Assembly: GCA_022561775.1 (NCBI GenBank)
Contig: JADFQO010000008.1
Span: forward strand, 1-64,000
Direction of reading: 5' to 3'
DNA length: 64,000 nt
From: Myxococcales bacterium
GTDB taxonomy: Bacteria; Myxococcota_A; UBA9160; SMWR01
Shown: positions 1 through 9,449 of the stretch, piece by piece
How the letters are laid out: each line of letters opens with the position of its first letter
Numbering within the stretch: the first letter of the stretch is position 1
Program-made: the position numbers and the translations under genes
The notes under the pieces: model-generated
What the model was told of the DNA's origin: nothing
What the model saw: only the letters and a program-made list of their open reading frames with translations
Database searches by the model: none

Positions 1-35
1 CCGCTCCGGCCAGCGCGGCGGACGACCGACCGCGG

Positions 36-1667
36 GTGCTGTACGTCTCGTCCAACGGCGCCGGCGTCGGTCACCTGATGCGGCTGATGTCGATGGCCCG
101 GCGGGCGGAACGCACCCAGCCGCTGTTCCTCACCCTCAGCCAGGCCATCACGGTCGTGCGCGAGCAGGGCTACCCGGTGGAGTACCTCGCGTCCCGTCAG
201 GTCACCGACGTCCCGGTCACCGCCTGGCACCGGCTGCTGCGCGACCGCGTCCTCGACCTCGTCGACGCCCACGACGTGCGCGCCATCGTGTTCGACGGCA
301 CCTGGCCGTACCGGGGGCTGTTCCACGTCGTCCACGAGCGCCCGCACGTCCACCTGGTGTGGTCGCGGCGCGCGATGTGGCGCGAGGGCGTCACCAACCC
401 GATGCTGGACGAGGCCGACCGCTTCAGCCTCATCCTGGAACCCGGCGAGGCCGCGGCCGACCTCGATGTCGGCGTGACCACCCGGCTGCGCGACGGCGCC
501 CGCCGGGTCGGCCCGATCACCTTCCTGGACACCGCCGAGCAGGTGGACCGTGCGACCGCCCGGGCCGAGATGGGGCTCGACCCGGATCGGCCGGCCGCGC
601 TGGTGCAGCTGGGCGCGGGCAACATCAACGACACCTCGTCGCTGCTCGGCATGGTCGTGGACGCGCTCAGCGAGGCGCCCGATCTGCAGATCTGCGTCAC
701 CCGCTCCGTCATCGCCAGCGAGGCCGAACAGCTCGGCGTCGACTTGGGCGTGATGATTCTGGCCGGCTGCGTCGTGGGGTTCTTTCCGGCGGCGTTCGGT
801 TTCTTGTACGCCCATTGGGCCAGCCGCCGCTGGGAGTTGCCGCTGCGGGAATCGGCCGAGTTCTCGCTTAAGGACCTCGATGAACTCTCCTCGCGTGACG
901 AAAGCCAACTGCCACCGTTTTGGCTCAGTCTGCTGCCGATTCTGCTGCCGGTGGTGTTGATCGCCGGCTTTACGATTCTGAAGATGCTGGTCAAGCAATA
1001 CGGCTACGACAACATGCACCAGTACCGCAACTGGCGCTGGTACAAGAAGTACTCCGGCGGCCCGATCGCCGACCTCGGCTCGCACCAGATCGACGTCTTC
1101 AATTGGATTCTGAAGGCGCGGCCCAAGAGCGTCATGGCCAGCGGCGGCACGGACTACTACAAGTGCGAGTGGTACGACAACATCATGGCCATTTACGAGT
1201 ACGAAACCGCCGCCGGCCCGGTGCGCGGCTTCTACCAAGTGCTCAACACGACTAGCCACGGGGGGTTCTACGAGACGTTCATGGGCGACCAGGGGTCGAT
1301 CACGATCTCCGAGGACGCTCGCAAGGGTCAGTTCTTCCGCGAGGTCCACGCGAAACGCCGCGAGTGGGAGGCCGAGTCGGAGACGAAAGAGGTCGAGGGC
1401 CGCGAGGCGTTCGAGCTCAAGATCGGCGAAACGCTCGCCCCCGACGGCACGAAGGACCCCGAGGGTCAACGCCTGCTGGCCGAGAGCCGCAAGCCGGTCC
1501 ACCAGCTCCACCTGGAGAACTTCTTCAACGCGATCCGCACCGGCTCGCCGCTGTCGTGCCCGCCGGAGATCGGCTACGAGACGGCCGTGTCGGTGTTGAA
1601 GGTGAACGAGGCCCTTGCGGCCGGCCGGCGGTTGGAATTTGCGCCGAACGAATTTGTCGTCGCGTGA
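36..1667 (+). CDS. Chimeric ORF: glycosyltransferase N-terminal part (about 36-750), GntP-like permease fragment (about 750-1000), Gfo/Idh/MocA oxidoreductase C-terminal part (about 1000-1667)
   Basis: Translation changes character twice: soluble GT-like (SSNGAGVGHLMRL...), hydrophobic GntP-like (LPPFWLSLLPILLPVVLIAGF), then YRNWRWYKKYSGGPIADLGSHQIDVFNWIL typical of Gfo/Idh/MocA oxidoreductases. Confidence 0.7.
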   Translation: MLYVSSNGAGVGHLMRLMSMARRAERTQPLFLTLSQAITVVREQGYPVEYLASRQVTDVPVTAWHRLLRDRVLDLVDAHDVRAIVFDGTWPYRGLFHVVHERPHVHLVWSRRAMWREGVTNPMLDEADRFSLILEPGEAAADLDVGVTTRLRDGARRVGPITFLDTAEQVDRATARAEMGLDPDRPAALVQLGAGNINDTSSLLGMVVDALSEAPDLQICVTRSVIASEAEQLGVDLGVMILAGCVVGFFPAAFGFLYAHWASRRWELPLRESAEFSLKDLDELSSRDESQLPPFWLSLLPILLPVVLIAGFTILKMLVKQYGYDNMHQYRNWRWYKKYSGGPIADLGSHQIDVFNWILKARPKSVMASGGTDYYKCEWYDNIMAIYEYETAAGPVRGFYQVLNTTSHGGFYETFMGDQGSITISEDARKGQFFREVHAKRREWEAESETKEVEGREAFELKIGETLAPDGTKDPEGQRLLAESRKPVHQLHLENFFNAIRTGSPLSCPPEIGYETAVSVLKVNEALAAGRRLEFAPNEFVVA

Positions 1668-1770
1668 AACGAGACCGCGGCGGACGATTCAGCCGCGTGC
1701 TGCTCGAGCGCCCCGGCCGGCGATCTGCCGCTGAATTGCCGTCCGCAGTCGCGGTCGTCGTCCAGCCGAA

Positions 1771-1790
1771 CCCCCGACGCCAGTCGGGGG
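1771..1790. terminator. Perfect 8-bp stem hairpin cccccgac-gcca-gtcggggg in the convergent intergenic space
   Basis: Direct inverted repeat between the oxidoreductase stop and the M20 deacylase stop; no clear U-tract. Confidence 0.4.
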
Positions 1791-1841
1791 CACGCACGAC
1801 AAGTTACCCGCTCCGCGGTCGCACGCTGATCCGGCGCGCCG

Positions 1842-2909
1842 CTAGATTGGCCCGCGGAAGTACTCCTCGATGATGCGTTCGAAGGCCCGCGCTCCGGCTT
1901 CGAGCTCCTGCCGTGTGATGTACTCGTCCGGCGTGTGCGAGCGTCTCGACTCGCCGGGGCCGATCTTGACGCTTGGAATTCCGTCTAGAAAAACCATGTC
2001 GCTCATCGCCGCACTGCCGGCCGGTTGTGTGTCGGGCAGGGCGCGCAGCACCGCTTGCACGATGCGCTCGTCTTGGCCGGTGGCGACGGGCACGAGGCGA
2101 TCGCTGTGGACGTGCAGCGCGCTTTCGAGGCGGTGGTCGAGCCGCTCGAATAACTCGCGATGCGATTCGGCCGGCGTGGTTCGGATATCGAGATAGAACT
2201 CGCACGCGTCCGGGATGACGTTGCGGGCCGTGCCGCCGTTGATTTGCGTTACGTGCGCGTGGCAGCGGCCGAGCAGCGGATGCTCGGGTCCCCAGTCGAA
2301 GTCCTCGAGCTCTTGCAGGTCGCGTGCGGCGGTCTGAATCGCGTTGTCGGCGGACCCGGGCGGCGTGTTCGCGGGGTGCCCGCTGCGCCCCGTCGCGACG
2401 CCGCGCAGGATGAGCAGTCCGCGCTGCGCGGTCATCGGCACGATCCCGGTCGGCTCGCCGACGATGGCGGCGTCGAGCGGGCGGAGCTCTTCAAGCAGAG
2501 TGCCGAGGCCCTGCCCGCTGATCTCCTCTTCGGCGGTGAGCGCGAGAACGACGGTCCCGCCGAGCCGCTCACCGGCGTCGAGGCGTGCTTTCGTATTCAG
2601 CAGTGCCGCGATCATGGAGGTGACGCAGCCCTTCGCGTCGTTGGCGCCAAGACCCGTGAGACGGTCGCCGTCTCGTCGCAGCGAAAAGGGGTCCGCTGTC
2701 CAGCCGTTGGCCGGCGGCACGGTATCGAGGTGCGAGTTGAGCAGGAGTCGCGGGCGTTGCGCGTCGCCGACCTCGCACCAGATGTTGTTGTCCCGGCGAC
2801 GCACGCGCAGGCCGCGCTGCGCGAGATCGGCCGCGACGGTCTCCGCCAGCGCACCTTCCTCGCGCGAGATGCTGCGAATCGCGACGTAGCGGGCCAGTCG
2901 TTCGATCAT
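1842..2909 (-). CDS. M20-family deacylase (ArgE/DapE-like; probable N-acyl-citrulline or N-acyl-ornithine deacylase)
   Basis: NSHLDTVPP, GANDAKG, TAEEE, GEPT motifs; last gene of the arg operon; ATGA overlap with argB. Confidence 0.85.
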   Translation of the reverse strand: MIERLARYVAIRSISREEGALAETVAADLAQRGLRVRRRDNNIWCEVGDAQRPRLLLNSHLDTVPPANGWTADPFSLRRDGDRLTGLGANDAKGCVTSMIAALLNTKARLDAGERLGGTVVLALTAEEEISGQGLGTLLEELRPLDAAIVGEPTGIVPMTAQRGLLILRGVATGRSGHPANTPPGSADNAIQTAARDLQELEDFDWGPEHPLLGRCHAHVTQINGGTARNVIPDACEFYLDIRTTPAESHRELFERLDHRLESALHVHSDRLVPVATGQDERIVQAVLRALPDTQPAGSAAMSDMVFLDGIPSVKIGPGESRRSHTPDEYITRQELEAGARAFERIIEEYFRGPI

Positions 2910-3841
2910 GGGTCCGCGGCGCTCGGCGCCACTTCGTTGTTGGCTTCGCGCGATTTGACCAGCAGCGTCCCGCAGCCCTCGTTGGTGAACACTTCGCCTA
3001 ACAACGTGTCCTGCGCCGTCCCGTTGATGATGTGGACGCGCGGCACGCCGCCTTCGAGGGCGCTAATGCAAGCTGCGAGCTTGGGCAACATGCCGTCGCC
3101 GATCGCGCCGGAGTCGATCAACTCGCGCAACTCGGTGAGGTCCAAATACGATTGCAGCGTGGACGGGTCGCGCACGTCGCGCATGACGCCGTCCACGTTG
3201 CTGACCAGGAAATACTTGGCGGCCTCGATCGCGACCGCGATGCGGGCCGCGACGGTGTCGGCGTTCACGTTGTAGATCTGCCCGGCCGAATCGGCTGCGA
3301 GTGAGCAGACGACCGGGACGAACCCGCCATCGAGCTGCTGGTGCAGGACGCGCGTGTTGACGTCGTCGATGTCGCCGACGAAGCCGAAATCGACGTCGCG
3401 CGATTCGCCGGTGCGCGGGTCGGACGCGCTCTGCACCGGGCGTTTGGTCACCGCGAGCAGCTCGCCGTCCAAGCCGCTCAACCCGACACCAGGCACGTGC
3501 GCTTTGCGAAACGCCGCCAGCAGGTTGGTGTTGACCGTGCCGGCGAAGGCCATCTGCACGACCTCGAGCGTGTCGGCGTCGGTGATGCGCCGGCCGGCGA
3601 AGAGCTTCGGCTTGACGCCCAAACGCTCGCCGAGTGCGTTCGCCTGCTCGCCGCCGCCGTGGACGACGATCAGCTTGACGCCGAGCTGGTAGAGCAGAGC
3701 CAGTTGTTCGACGAGATGGTCGAGCGTGCGGCCGGGCTCGCAGAGCGCGCCGCCGAGCTTGATGACGAAGATGCGGCCCTTGAAGGCGCGGATGTAGGGG
3801 ATCGCGGTCCGCAGGGCCTCGAGCTGGTGTTGGCTGTGCAT
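2906..3841 (-). CDS. argB: N-acetylglutamate kinase family (or N-succinylglutamate kinase)
   Basis: VIKLGGAL, IVVHGGGEQ, YNVNADTVAARIA, GDGMLPKL; start taken at MHSQHQLEAL. Confidence 0.9.
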   Translation of the reverse strand: MHSQHQLEALRTAIPYIRAFKGRIFVIKLGGALCEPGRTLDHLVEQLALLYQLGVKLIVVHGGGEQANALGERLGVKPKLFAGRRITDADTLEVVQMAFAGTVNTNLLAAFRKAHVPGVGLSGLDGELLAVTKRPVQSASDPRTGESRDVDFGFVGDIDDVNTRVLHQQLDGGFVPVVCSLAADSAGQIYNVNADTVAARIAVAIEAAKYFLVSNVDGVMRDVRDPSTLQSYLDLTELRELIDSGAIGDGMLPKLAACISALEGGVPRVHIINGTAQDTLLGEVFTNEGCGTLLVKSREANNEVAPSAADP

Positions 3842-3849
3842 GTTGACTC

Positions 3850-4857
3850 TCAGTGCGGCTGACGCAGCAGGTGGCACAGGATCGCCACCTGCGTCCACAT
3901 CCGATTCTCCGCCTGATCGACCACGACGCAACGCGGGTCGTCGAGGGCGGCGTCCGTCATGACCACGTTGCGCCGCACCGGCAGGCAGTGCATGAGCAGC
4001 GCGCCCGGCTTCAAGTGATCGGCGTCCACGATCCAGTCGGCGTGTTCCTGGAAACCGCTGCGCTGCGCGTCGTCGTCGCCGTAATGCGCCGCGGCCCCCC
4101 AACTCTTCACGTAGACCACGTCGGCGTCGCGGCGGGCCTCGCGCCACTTGTGGGTCTTGTCGAGAGAAGAACCCGCGGCGGCGCACCACGTCGCGGCGCG
4201 GTCGAGCAGCGCGGCGTTCAACTCGTATCCCGGCGGATGTGCGATTGTAACCTTCATGCCGGCGGCGGCGGCGGCGAGCAGGGCCGAGTGCGGCACCGCC
4301 ATCGGCAGCGCTTTGACGTGCGGCGCCCAGGTCAGCACGAAACGCTTGCCTGGTAGTTCATTCAGCTTCTCGTCGATGGTCATCCAGTCGGCCAGACCCT
4401 GGCAAGGGTGCTCCATCGCCGACTCCATATTGATCACCGGCACCGTCGCGTGCTGTGCAAAGCCGCGCAGGACCCGGTCGGCGGCGTCCTCGCCGGCGTC
4501 GCGCAGCTTCGCGAACGTGCGCACCGCCAGCAGATCGCCGTAGCGGCAGAGCACCGGGGCGGCTTCGCGGATGTGCTCCGAGCACGCGCCGTCCATTACG
4601 ACGCCGTCGCGGTGCTCGAGCGGCCAGGTGTCGCCGCCGACATTGAGGCAGATGGCGTGCCCGCCGAAGCGCAACATCGCGGCCTCGAACGACGTGCGCG
4701 TCCTCAGCGACGGATTGAAGAAAAGCATGGTGAGGATCTTGCCGCGCAGGGCGGCGGATGCTTCGGCGTCGTCGCCGGCCTTGATGCGGCGGGCCAGTGC
4801 GACGAGCTGCGCGAGCTCGCGCGGCTCATACTCCAGCAGGTTCAGCCAGTGTCGCAT
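3850..4857 (-). CDS. argF': N-acetylornithine/N-succinylornithine carbamoyltransferase (ArgF')
   Basis: FFNPSLRTRTSFE, EHPCQGLADW, VLTWAPHVKALPMAVPHSA, VVYVKSWGA, HCLPVRRNV; matches AOTCase/SOTCase rather than standard OTCase. Confidence 0.88.
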   Translation of the reverse strand: MRHWLNLLEYEPRELAQLVALARRIKAGDDAEASAALRGKILTMLFFNPSLRTRTSFEAAMLRFGGHAICLNVGGDTWPLEHRDGVVMDGACSEHIREAAPVLCRYGDLLAVRTFAKLRDAGEDAADRVLRGFAQHATVPVINMESAMEHPCQGLADWMTIDEKLNELPGKRFVLTWAPHVKALPMAVPHSALLAAAAAGMKVTIAHPPGYELNAALLDRAATWCAAAGSSLDKTHKWREARRDADVVYVKSWGAAAHYGDDDAQRSGFQEHADWIVDADHLKPGALLMHCLPVRRNVVMTDAALDDPRCVVVDQAENRMWTQVAILCHLLRQPH

Positions 4858-6001
4858 CCGTGGTTTCTCCCAGGTCGTGCAGTGCGGCGGCCAGCTCGTC
4901 GACGGCTTCGGCCGGTGTGTTGATCGGCGGCAACAACCGCAGCACGGACGGGTCGCCGCTCGTGCCGGTGATGAACCCTCGTTTCAAGAGCTGCTGTTGG
5001 ACGGGCCTCGCGGTTGTGGCGACCCGGAGCCCGATCAGGCAACCACGGCCGGTTACCTCTCGCACGGGTCCGACGACGAGCTTCTTCCGCGTGCTCTCGC
5101 CGAAGCGCGCCGCTTGTTGGAGCAGTCCGTCTTTCGCGATGGCTTCGAGGACCGCGAGCAGCGCTGCGCACGGCACCGGGCCGCCGCCGAACGTCGTGCC
5201 GAGGTCGCCGATCGCGACGTTGTCGGCGACGGTGTCGTTCATGAGGACCGCGCCCATCGGGATGCCGTTGGCGATTCCCTTGGCGAGCGTGAGCATGTCG
5301 GGCAGGACGCCGTGTTCGCCGGCTGCGAAGGGCCGTCCGAGGCGCCCCATGCCGGTCTGGATCTCGTCGTAGATGAGTCGCGCGCCGCTTTCGTCGCACC
5401 TGCGCCGCAACGCCTGGAGAAAATCGGCCCGCAGCTCGACGACGCCGGCCATACTCTGGATCGGCTCGATGATGACGGCGGCGATCGAATCGTCGATCCC
5501 CGACAGCGCGTCGATGTCGTTGGGGGGCAGGTGGAGCGCCGGACAGAGCAGATCACGGAACGGCTCTCGGAGCTTCTCGTTCGCCGTTGCCGAGAGCGCC
5601 AAGAGTGTTCGTCCGTGGAAGCCCCCGTGTAGCGCCGCGATTCGCCGCCGGCCGGTCTGCTGAATCGCGAGCTTGAGCGCGTTCTCGTTGGCTTCCGCGC
5701 CGCTGTTGCAGAAGAAGACGCGGTCCAGGCCGTCGGGCGCGAAGCCGCACAACCGCTCGGCGGCGCGTTCGCGAATCGCCAACGGGGCAGCGTTGGAATA
5801 GAACGTCAGACGCTCACATTGCTCGCGGACGGCTTGCGCGACACCCGGGTGCGCGTGGCCGAGCAGCGCGACGGCGTGCCCGCCGTAGAGGTCCCAATAC
5901 TCATTTCCATTCTCATCGCGGACGCGCGCCCCGCACCCGTCGACGAGCGTGAATGGGAATTGTGCGTAGGTTTCAACGAGTGCCGGCATCCTTCGCTTCA
6001 C
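4826..6001 (-). CDS. argD: Acetylornithine aminotransferase family
   Basis: DLYGGHAVALLGHAHP, FCNSGAEANENALKLA, IYDEIQTGMGRLG. Confidence 0.9.
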   Translation of the reverse strand: MKRRMPALVETYAQFPFTLVDGCGARVRDENGNEYWDLYGGHAVALLGHAHPGVAQAVREQCERLTFYSNAAPLAIRERAAERLCGFAPDGLDRVFFCNSGAEANENALKLAIQQTGRRRIAALHGGFHGRTLLALSATANEKLREPFRDLLCPALHLPPNDIDALSGIDDSIAAVIIEPIQSMAGVVELRADFLQALRRRCDESGARLIYDEIQTGMGRLGRPFAAGEHGVLPDMLTLAKGIANGIPMGAVLMNDTVADNVAIGDLGTTFGGGPVPCAALLAVLEAIAKDGLLQQAARFGESTRKKLVVGPVREVTGRGCLIGLRVATTARPVQQQLLKRGFITGTSGDPSVLRLLPPINTPAEAVDELAAALHDLGETTDATLAEPAGV

Positions 6002-6064
6002 CTTTGGCGGTCAGACTTCGTTGCGCCCTATGAATGGGGCGACTCGGGTCTGTCGCGACGGGTT

Positions 6065-7129
6065 TCACAGCGGCCTCAACGAAGGCGTCCAGAGCCCGGT
6101 CGGCTCGGGCAGGCCGCACATCAGGTTCATGTTCTGGATTGCCGTGCCCGCCATGCCCTTGATCAGGTTGTCGAGCGCGGCCATGACGACCACTTGCCGC
6201 TCGCGGCAGGCGACCGACACGTCGCAGAAGTTCGACCCCACGACGTCTTGTAGCGTCGGCGAGCCCGTCAGCACACGCACGAACGGGCTGTCGGCATAAA
6301 AGCTCTCGTATCGTCGCCGCAACGCATCGGCGTCGAGCGTTTCGGCGAGCGTGGCGTGCAGCGTGACGAAGATGCCGCGTGCCGCGTCCATGCTGTGGGC
6401 CACGAAACTGGTCTGAATCCGCCGCCCGTGCGGGTCGTCCAGCGCTTGCAGGATTTCGGGCTCGTGCTGATGGGCGAGTGGCTTATACGCGCGAAAGTCG
6501 GCGTGCCGCGTGGGGTGGTGCGTGGTCTCCTTCAGAGCGCGGCCCGATCCGGACGAGCCGGTCTTTGCGTCGATCGCGATCGGGCCGGTAAACTCCCTCG
6601 TCACCAGAGGCGCCGCCGCGAGAATCGAGGCCGTCGCCAGACAGCCGGGATTCGCGACGCAACGCGCGTCGCGGACCAGCTCGCGAAACAGCTCCGGCAT
6701 CCCGTACACGAACGACGCCCGCCGGTTCGGTAGGACGGGGCTTTCGCGGTAGAAGCGCTGGTGGATCGCCGCGTCGCGCAGCCGCAGGTCGCCCGACAGA
6801 TCGACGATCTTCACGCGCTCGCCGCGGTCTTTCGGCTCGAGCTCGTTGAGCAGACGGTCGAGCGCGGCCCCGCTCGCCCCGTGCGGCAGCGTGGAAAACA
6901 CGATCGCGTGCTCACCGGCGAGAAGCCGATCGAAATCGATGCTCGCGGTGGTCTTCAGATCCCAAAAGCCGCGCAAGTGCGGATGGATCGCGTCCACTCG
7001 TTCGCCGGCCCGCGACGTCGAAGTGACGGATACCACCTCGACTGCCGGATGCTGCGTGAACAGCCGCAGCAGCTCGGCGGCTCCGTATCCGCTCGCGCCC
7101 AGGATCGCGACGTGGATCGAGCGGTTCAT
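6065..7129 (-). CDS. argC: N-acetyl-gamma-glutamyl-phosphate reductase
   Basis: MNRSIHVAILGASGYGAAELLRLFTQHP, VANPGCLATASI; ATGA overlap with the upstream gene. Confidence 0.92.
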   Translation of the reverse strand: MNRSIHVAILGASGYGAAELLRLFTQHPAVEVVSVTSTSRAGERVDAIHPHLRGFWDLKTTASIDFDRLLAGEHAIVFSTLPHGASGAALDRLLNELEPKDRGERVKIVDLSGDLRLRDAAIHQRFYRESPVLPNRRASFVYGMPELFRELVRDARCVANPGCLATASILAAAPLVTREFTGPIAIDAKTGSSGSGRALKETTHHPTRHADFRAYKPLAHQHEPEILQALDDPHGRRIQTSFVAHSMDAARGIFVTLHATLAETLDADALRRRYESFYADSPFVRVLTGSPTLQDVVGSNFCDVSVACRERQVVVMAALDNLIKGMAGTAIQNMNLMCGLPEPTGLWTPSLRPL

Positions 7130-8187
7130 GCACCGATCTCCACGCCGCGTTTCTTCAGGCAGCCCGCGATGAAGTCGCCCAGCTCGCGGGCGTGCGTGCG
7201 GGCGTTGATCGCTTCGAGCCCGAGTTGTTGCTTGATGTAGCTCGTGCCGACGGCGTTGTCGGTCGTCGGCCCGCTGACGACGTCGATCGGCAGGTCGAAG
7301 CGCTCCTTCATCACGCGCTGGGCACCCCACGACCCGACCGGGTCGTTCGCGCACAGGACGATCGCGGCGGCCTGCTTCTTCAACTCGGCGTCAGAGAGAA
7401 TCTGGGCGACGCCATACTCGCCGAGGATGCCGTCCCCGAGCTCGGCCACGACGACTTGGGCGCCGCGCTCTACGAGGTGCGCGAACAACTGCCGCGCGAC
7501 GCGGACGGCGTTGTCCGGCGTTGTCGTCACGACTCCGGCGTCGCTAAACGAGACGGCGACCTGGGCGCCGTGGTCGCTCATCTGGAGTGTATCGCGGCGC
7601 AGCGCGACGCCGGTCAGCTTGCAGGCCCCGACCGTGAGGCCGCGCTGCGTGAGTTGACGAATCAACCGGCAGGCGGCGAGCGTCTTGCCGCTGTTCATGC
7701 ACGTGCCGGCGACGAAGACGACGGGGACCGGCGTCGCGTCGCGTCTGCCGTCGCCGATGGCGTTCATGCCGATGTGCGCCGGCACGCCGTCGCGGCTTTC
7801 GAACTCGGGAAAGACGAGCGCCGCGCCGAGCAGCTCGACGTCGAACGGCCGGCCGACGTCGGGGTTTTGCGAGGTACACTTGCCGATCACGCCGCCGAGG
7901 TTCAGGAGTTGCAGCGTGTCGCCGGTGCCGAGCGACTCGGGCAGGAATCCGGAATAGCCGTGCAGTGCGTTTCGCTGGCCGAGCACGCCGGCGATCACGT
8001 CGCCGTCGTGCAGCGCGACCATTCGGCCGTGCAGGTCCTCGAGCTGGTTGTAGGCCGACTTCTCGCCTCGGATGCGGCCCGCAACGATGTAGCCTTCGCG
8101 CGCGACGATGCGCTCGCTGACGCGCAGGTCGCGCCGCAGCGGCACGTTGGCGGTCGCCGAAGCGATCTTGTCAAGCCAGAGCCGCAT
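7126..8187 (-). CDS. Uncharacterised P-loop NTPase embedded in the arginine operon
   Basis: Walker-A-like VVFVAGTCMNSGKTLAACRLIRQL and MobB/CobB-like VVVAELGDGI after an about 150-aa N-terminal domain; overlaps argG and argC. Confidence 0.75.
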   Translation of the reverse strand: MRLWLDKIASATANVPLRRDLRVSERIVAREGYIVAGRIRGEKSAYNQLEDLHGRMVALHDGDVIAGVLGQRNALHGYSGFLPESLGTGDTLQLLNLGGVIGKCTSQNPDVGRPFDVELLGAALVFPEFESRDGVPAHIGMNAIGDGRRDATPVPVVFVAGTCMNSGKTLAACRLIRQLTQRGLTVGACKLTGVALRRDTLQMSDHGAQVAVSFSDAGVVTTTPDNAVRVARQLFAHLVERGAQVVVAELGDGILGEYGVAQILSDAELKKQAAAIVLCANDPVGSWGAQRVMKERFDLPIDVVSGPTTDNAVGTSYIKQQLGLEAINARTHARELGDFIAGCLKKRGVEIGA

Positions 8188-9394
8188 AGGCGGTGTTCCC
8201 TTTGGTCGCGACGCGTTCGATCAGACAATCCTGCAAGCCGTAGAGTTTCGCGAAGGCCGCAGCCTCGGCACCGGTCCAGAGCGTACTTGATTCGCCGTAG
8301 AGCGCCTGCCCGGCGTTCATGAGCGAAAAGGGGCTGCGCACCCCCTGGACGATCGCCTGGCCGCCGAAGAGCCGCACCTTCACGCGGCCGGTGACGCGGC
8401 GCTGCGAGGATTCGAGAAAGGCCTCGATGTCGCGCATGAGCGGGTCGAAGAAGCGGGCTTCGTGCAGGAACGAGCCGTACAGGTCGCCGAGCGTGCGCTT
8501 CCACATCAATTGCTGCCGCGAGAGCACGAGCTTTTCGAGCTCGCGGTGGGCGCCGATCAGCACGGTGGCGGCGGGGGCCTCGAACGCGACGCGGCCCTTG
8601 ATGCCCAGGATCGTGTCGCCCAGATGCATTCCGCGGCCCACGCCGTGCCGGCCGGCCCGCTCGTTCAGCATCTCGATCGAACGCACGGGCGGGATCTCTT
8701 CCGCGTCGAGCCCGACCGGCACGCCTTGCTCGAATTCGATCATGACGTCCTCGGGCTCGGCAGGCCGCTCGCCGGGCGGCGGCGTGAGCACGTAGGCCTC
8801 ATCGGGCAGCACGCCGTCGCTGCGATGCGTCTCGGCCCCGCCGATGGTCGTGCCCCACAAGCCCTGATTGATCGAGTAGGTTGCCGTCTTGGCCGGGACC
8901 GCGACGCCGTGCTCGGCCAGAAACGCGACTTCCTGCGCGCGGGTCAGGGCTTGGTCGCGGATGGGCGTGAGGATTCGCAGCTCGGGCGCGAAAACACGGA
9001 ACGCAACGTCAAAGCGAATCTGGTCGTTGCCGGCCCCGGTCGATCCGTGACACAGGGCCTCGGCGCCGATCTCGAGCGCGTGCAGCGCGCAGCGCTTGGC
9101 TTGTGCGACGCGCTCGGCGGACACGCACAGCGGGTAACTCTCGCCGCGCAGCGCATTGGCGAAGATGAGATATCGCAGGTATTCGTCGAAGAGTTCGTCG
9201 CGGGCGTCGATCGTGAGGTGGTCCGCGACGCCGAGGCTGCGGGCCTGACGCTCGATCTCCGCGAGTTGGTCCGGCGTGAATCCGCCGGTGTTGACGGTGA
9301 CGGTGCAGACGTCGTAGTCCTGCTCGCGCAGGTGGACGGCGCAGTAGGTCGTATCGAGCCCGCCTGAAAACGCCAGGACGACTTTCGGTTTCAT
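8171..9394 (-). CDS. argG: Argininosuccinate synthase
   Basis: KVVLAFSGGLDTTYC, CHGSTGAGNDQIRF, YSINQGLWG. Confidence 0.95.
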   Translation of the reverse strand: MKPKVVLAFSGGLDTTYCAVHLREQDYDVCTVTVNTGGFTPDQLAEIERQARSLGVADHLTIDARDELFDEYLRYLIFANALRGESYPLCVSAERVAQAKRCALHALEIGAEALCHGSTGAGNDQIRFDVAFRVFAPELRILTPIRDQALTRAQEVAFLAEHGVAVPAKTATYSINQGLWGTTIGGAETHRSDGVLPDEAYVLTPPPGERPAEPEDVMIEFEQGVPVGLDAEEIPPVRSIEMLNERAGRHGVGRGMHLGDTILGIKGRVAFEAPAATVLIGAHRELEKLVLSRQQLMWKRTLGDLYGSFLHEARFFDPLMRDIEAFLESSQRRVTGRVKVRLFGGQAIVQGVRSPFSLMNAGQALYGESSTLWTGAEAAAFAKLYGLQDCLIERVATKGNTAYAALA

Positions 9395-9449
9395 GTTCGC
9401 TCGCTTTCGCGGATTCCCGCATTCTTATTTCGGGCGCCCGTGTCCATCG

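Noticed and set aside
2160-3275. Long plus-strand ORF opposite the arg genes
   Set aside because: Opposite-strand shadow in GC-rich DNA; composition is Arg/Ala/Val/Asp-rich without family motifs, while the minus frame encodes recognised M20 deacylase and ArgB.
7126-8187. DUF1611/DgcN assignment for gene X
   Set aside because: A P-loop is present, but the GQTG-type and C-terminal motifs I associate with DUF1611 are not evident; left as uncharacterised.
7192-8322. 376-aa plus-strand ORF opposite gene X and argG
   Set aside because: Same shadow-ORF pattern; minus strand is clearly coding.
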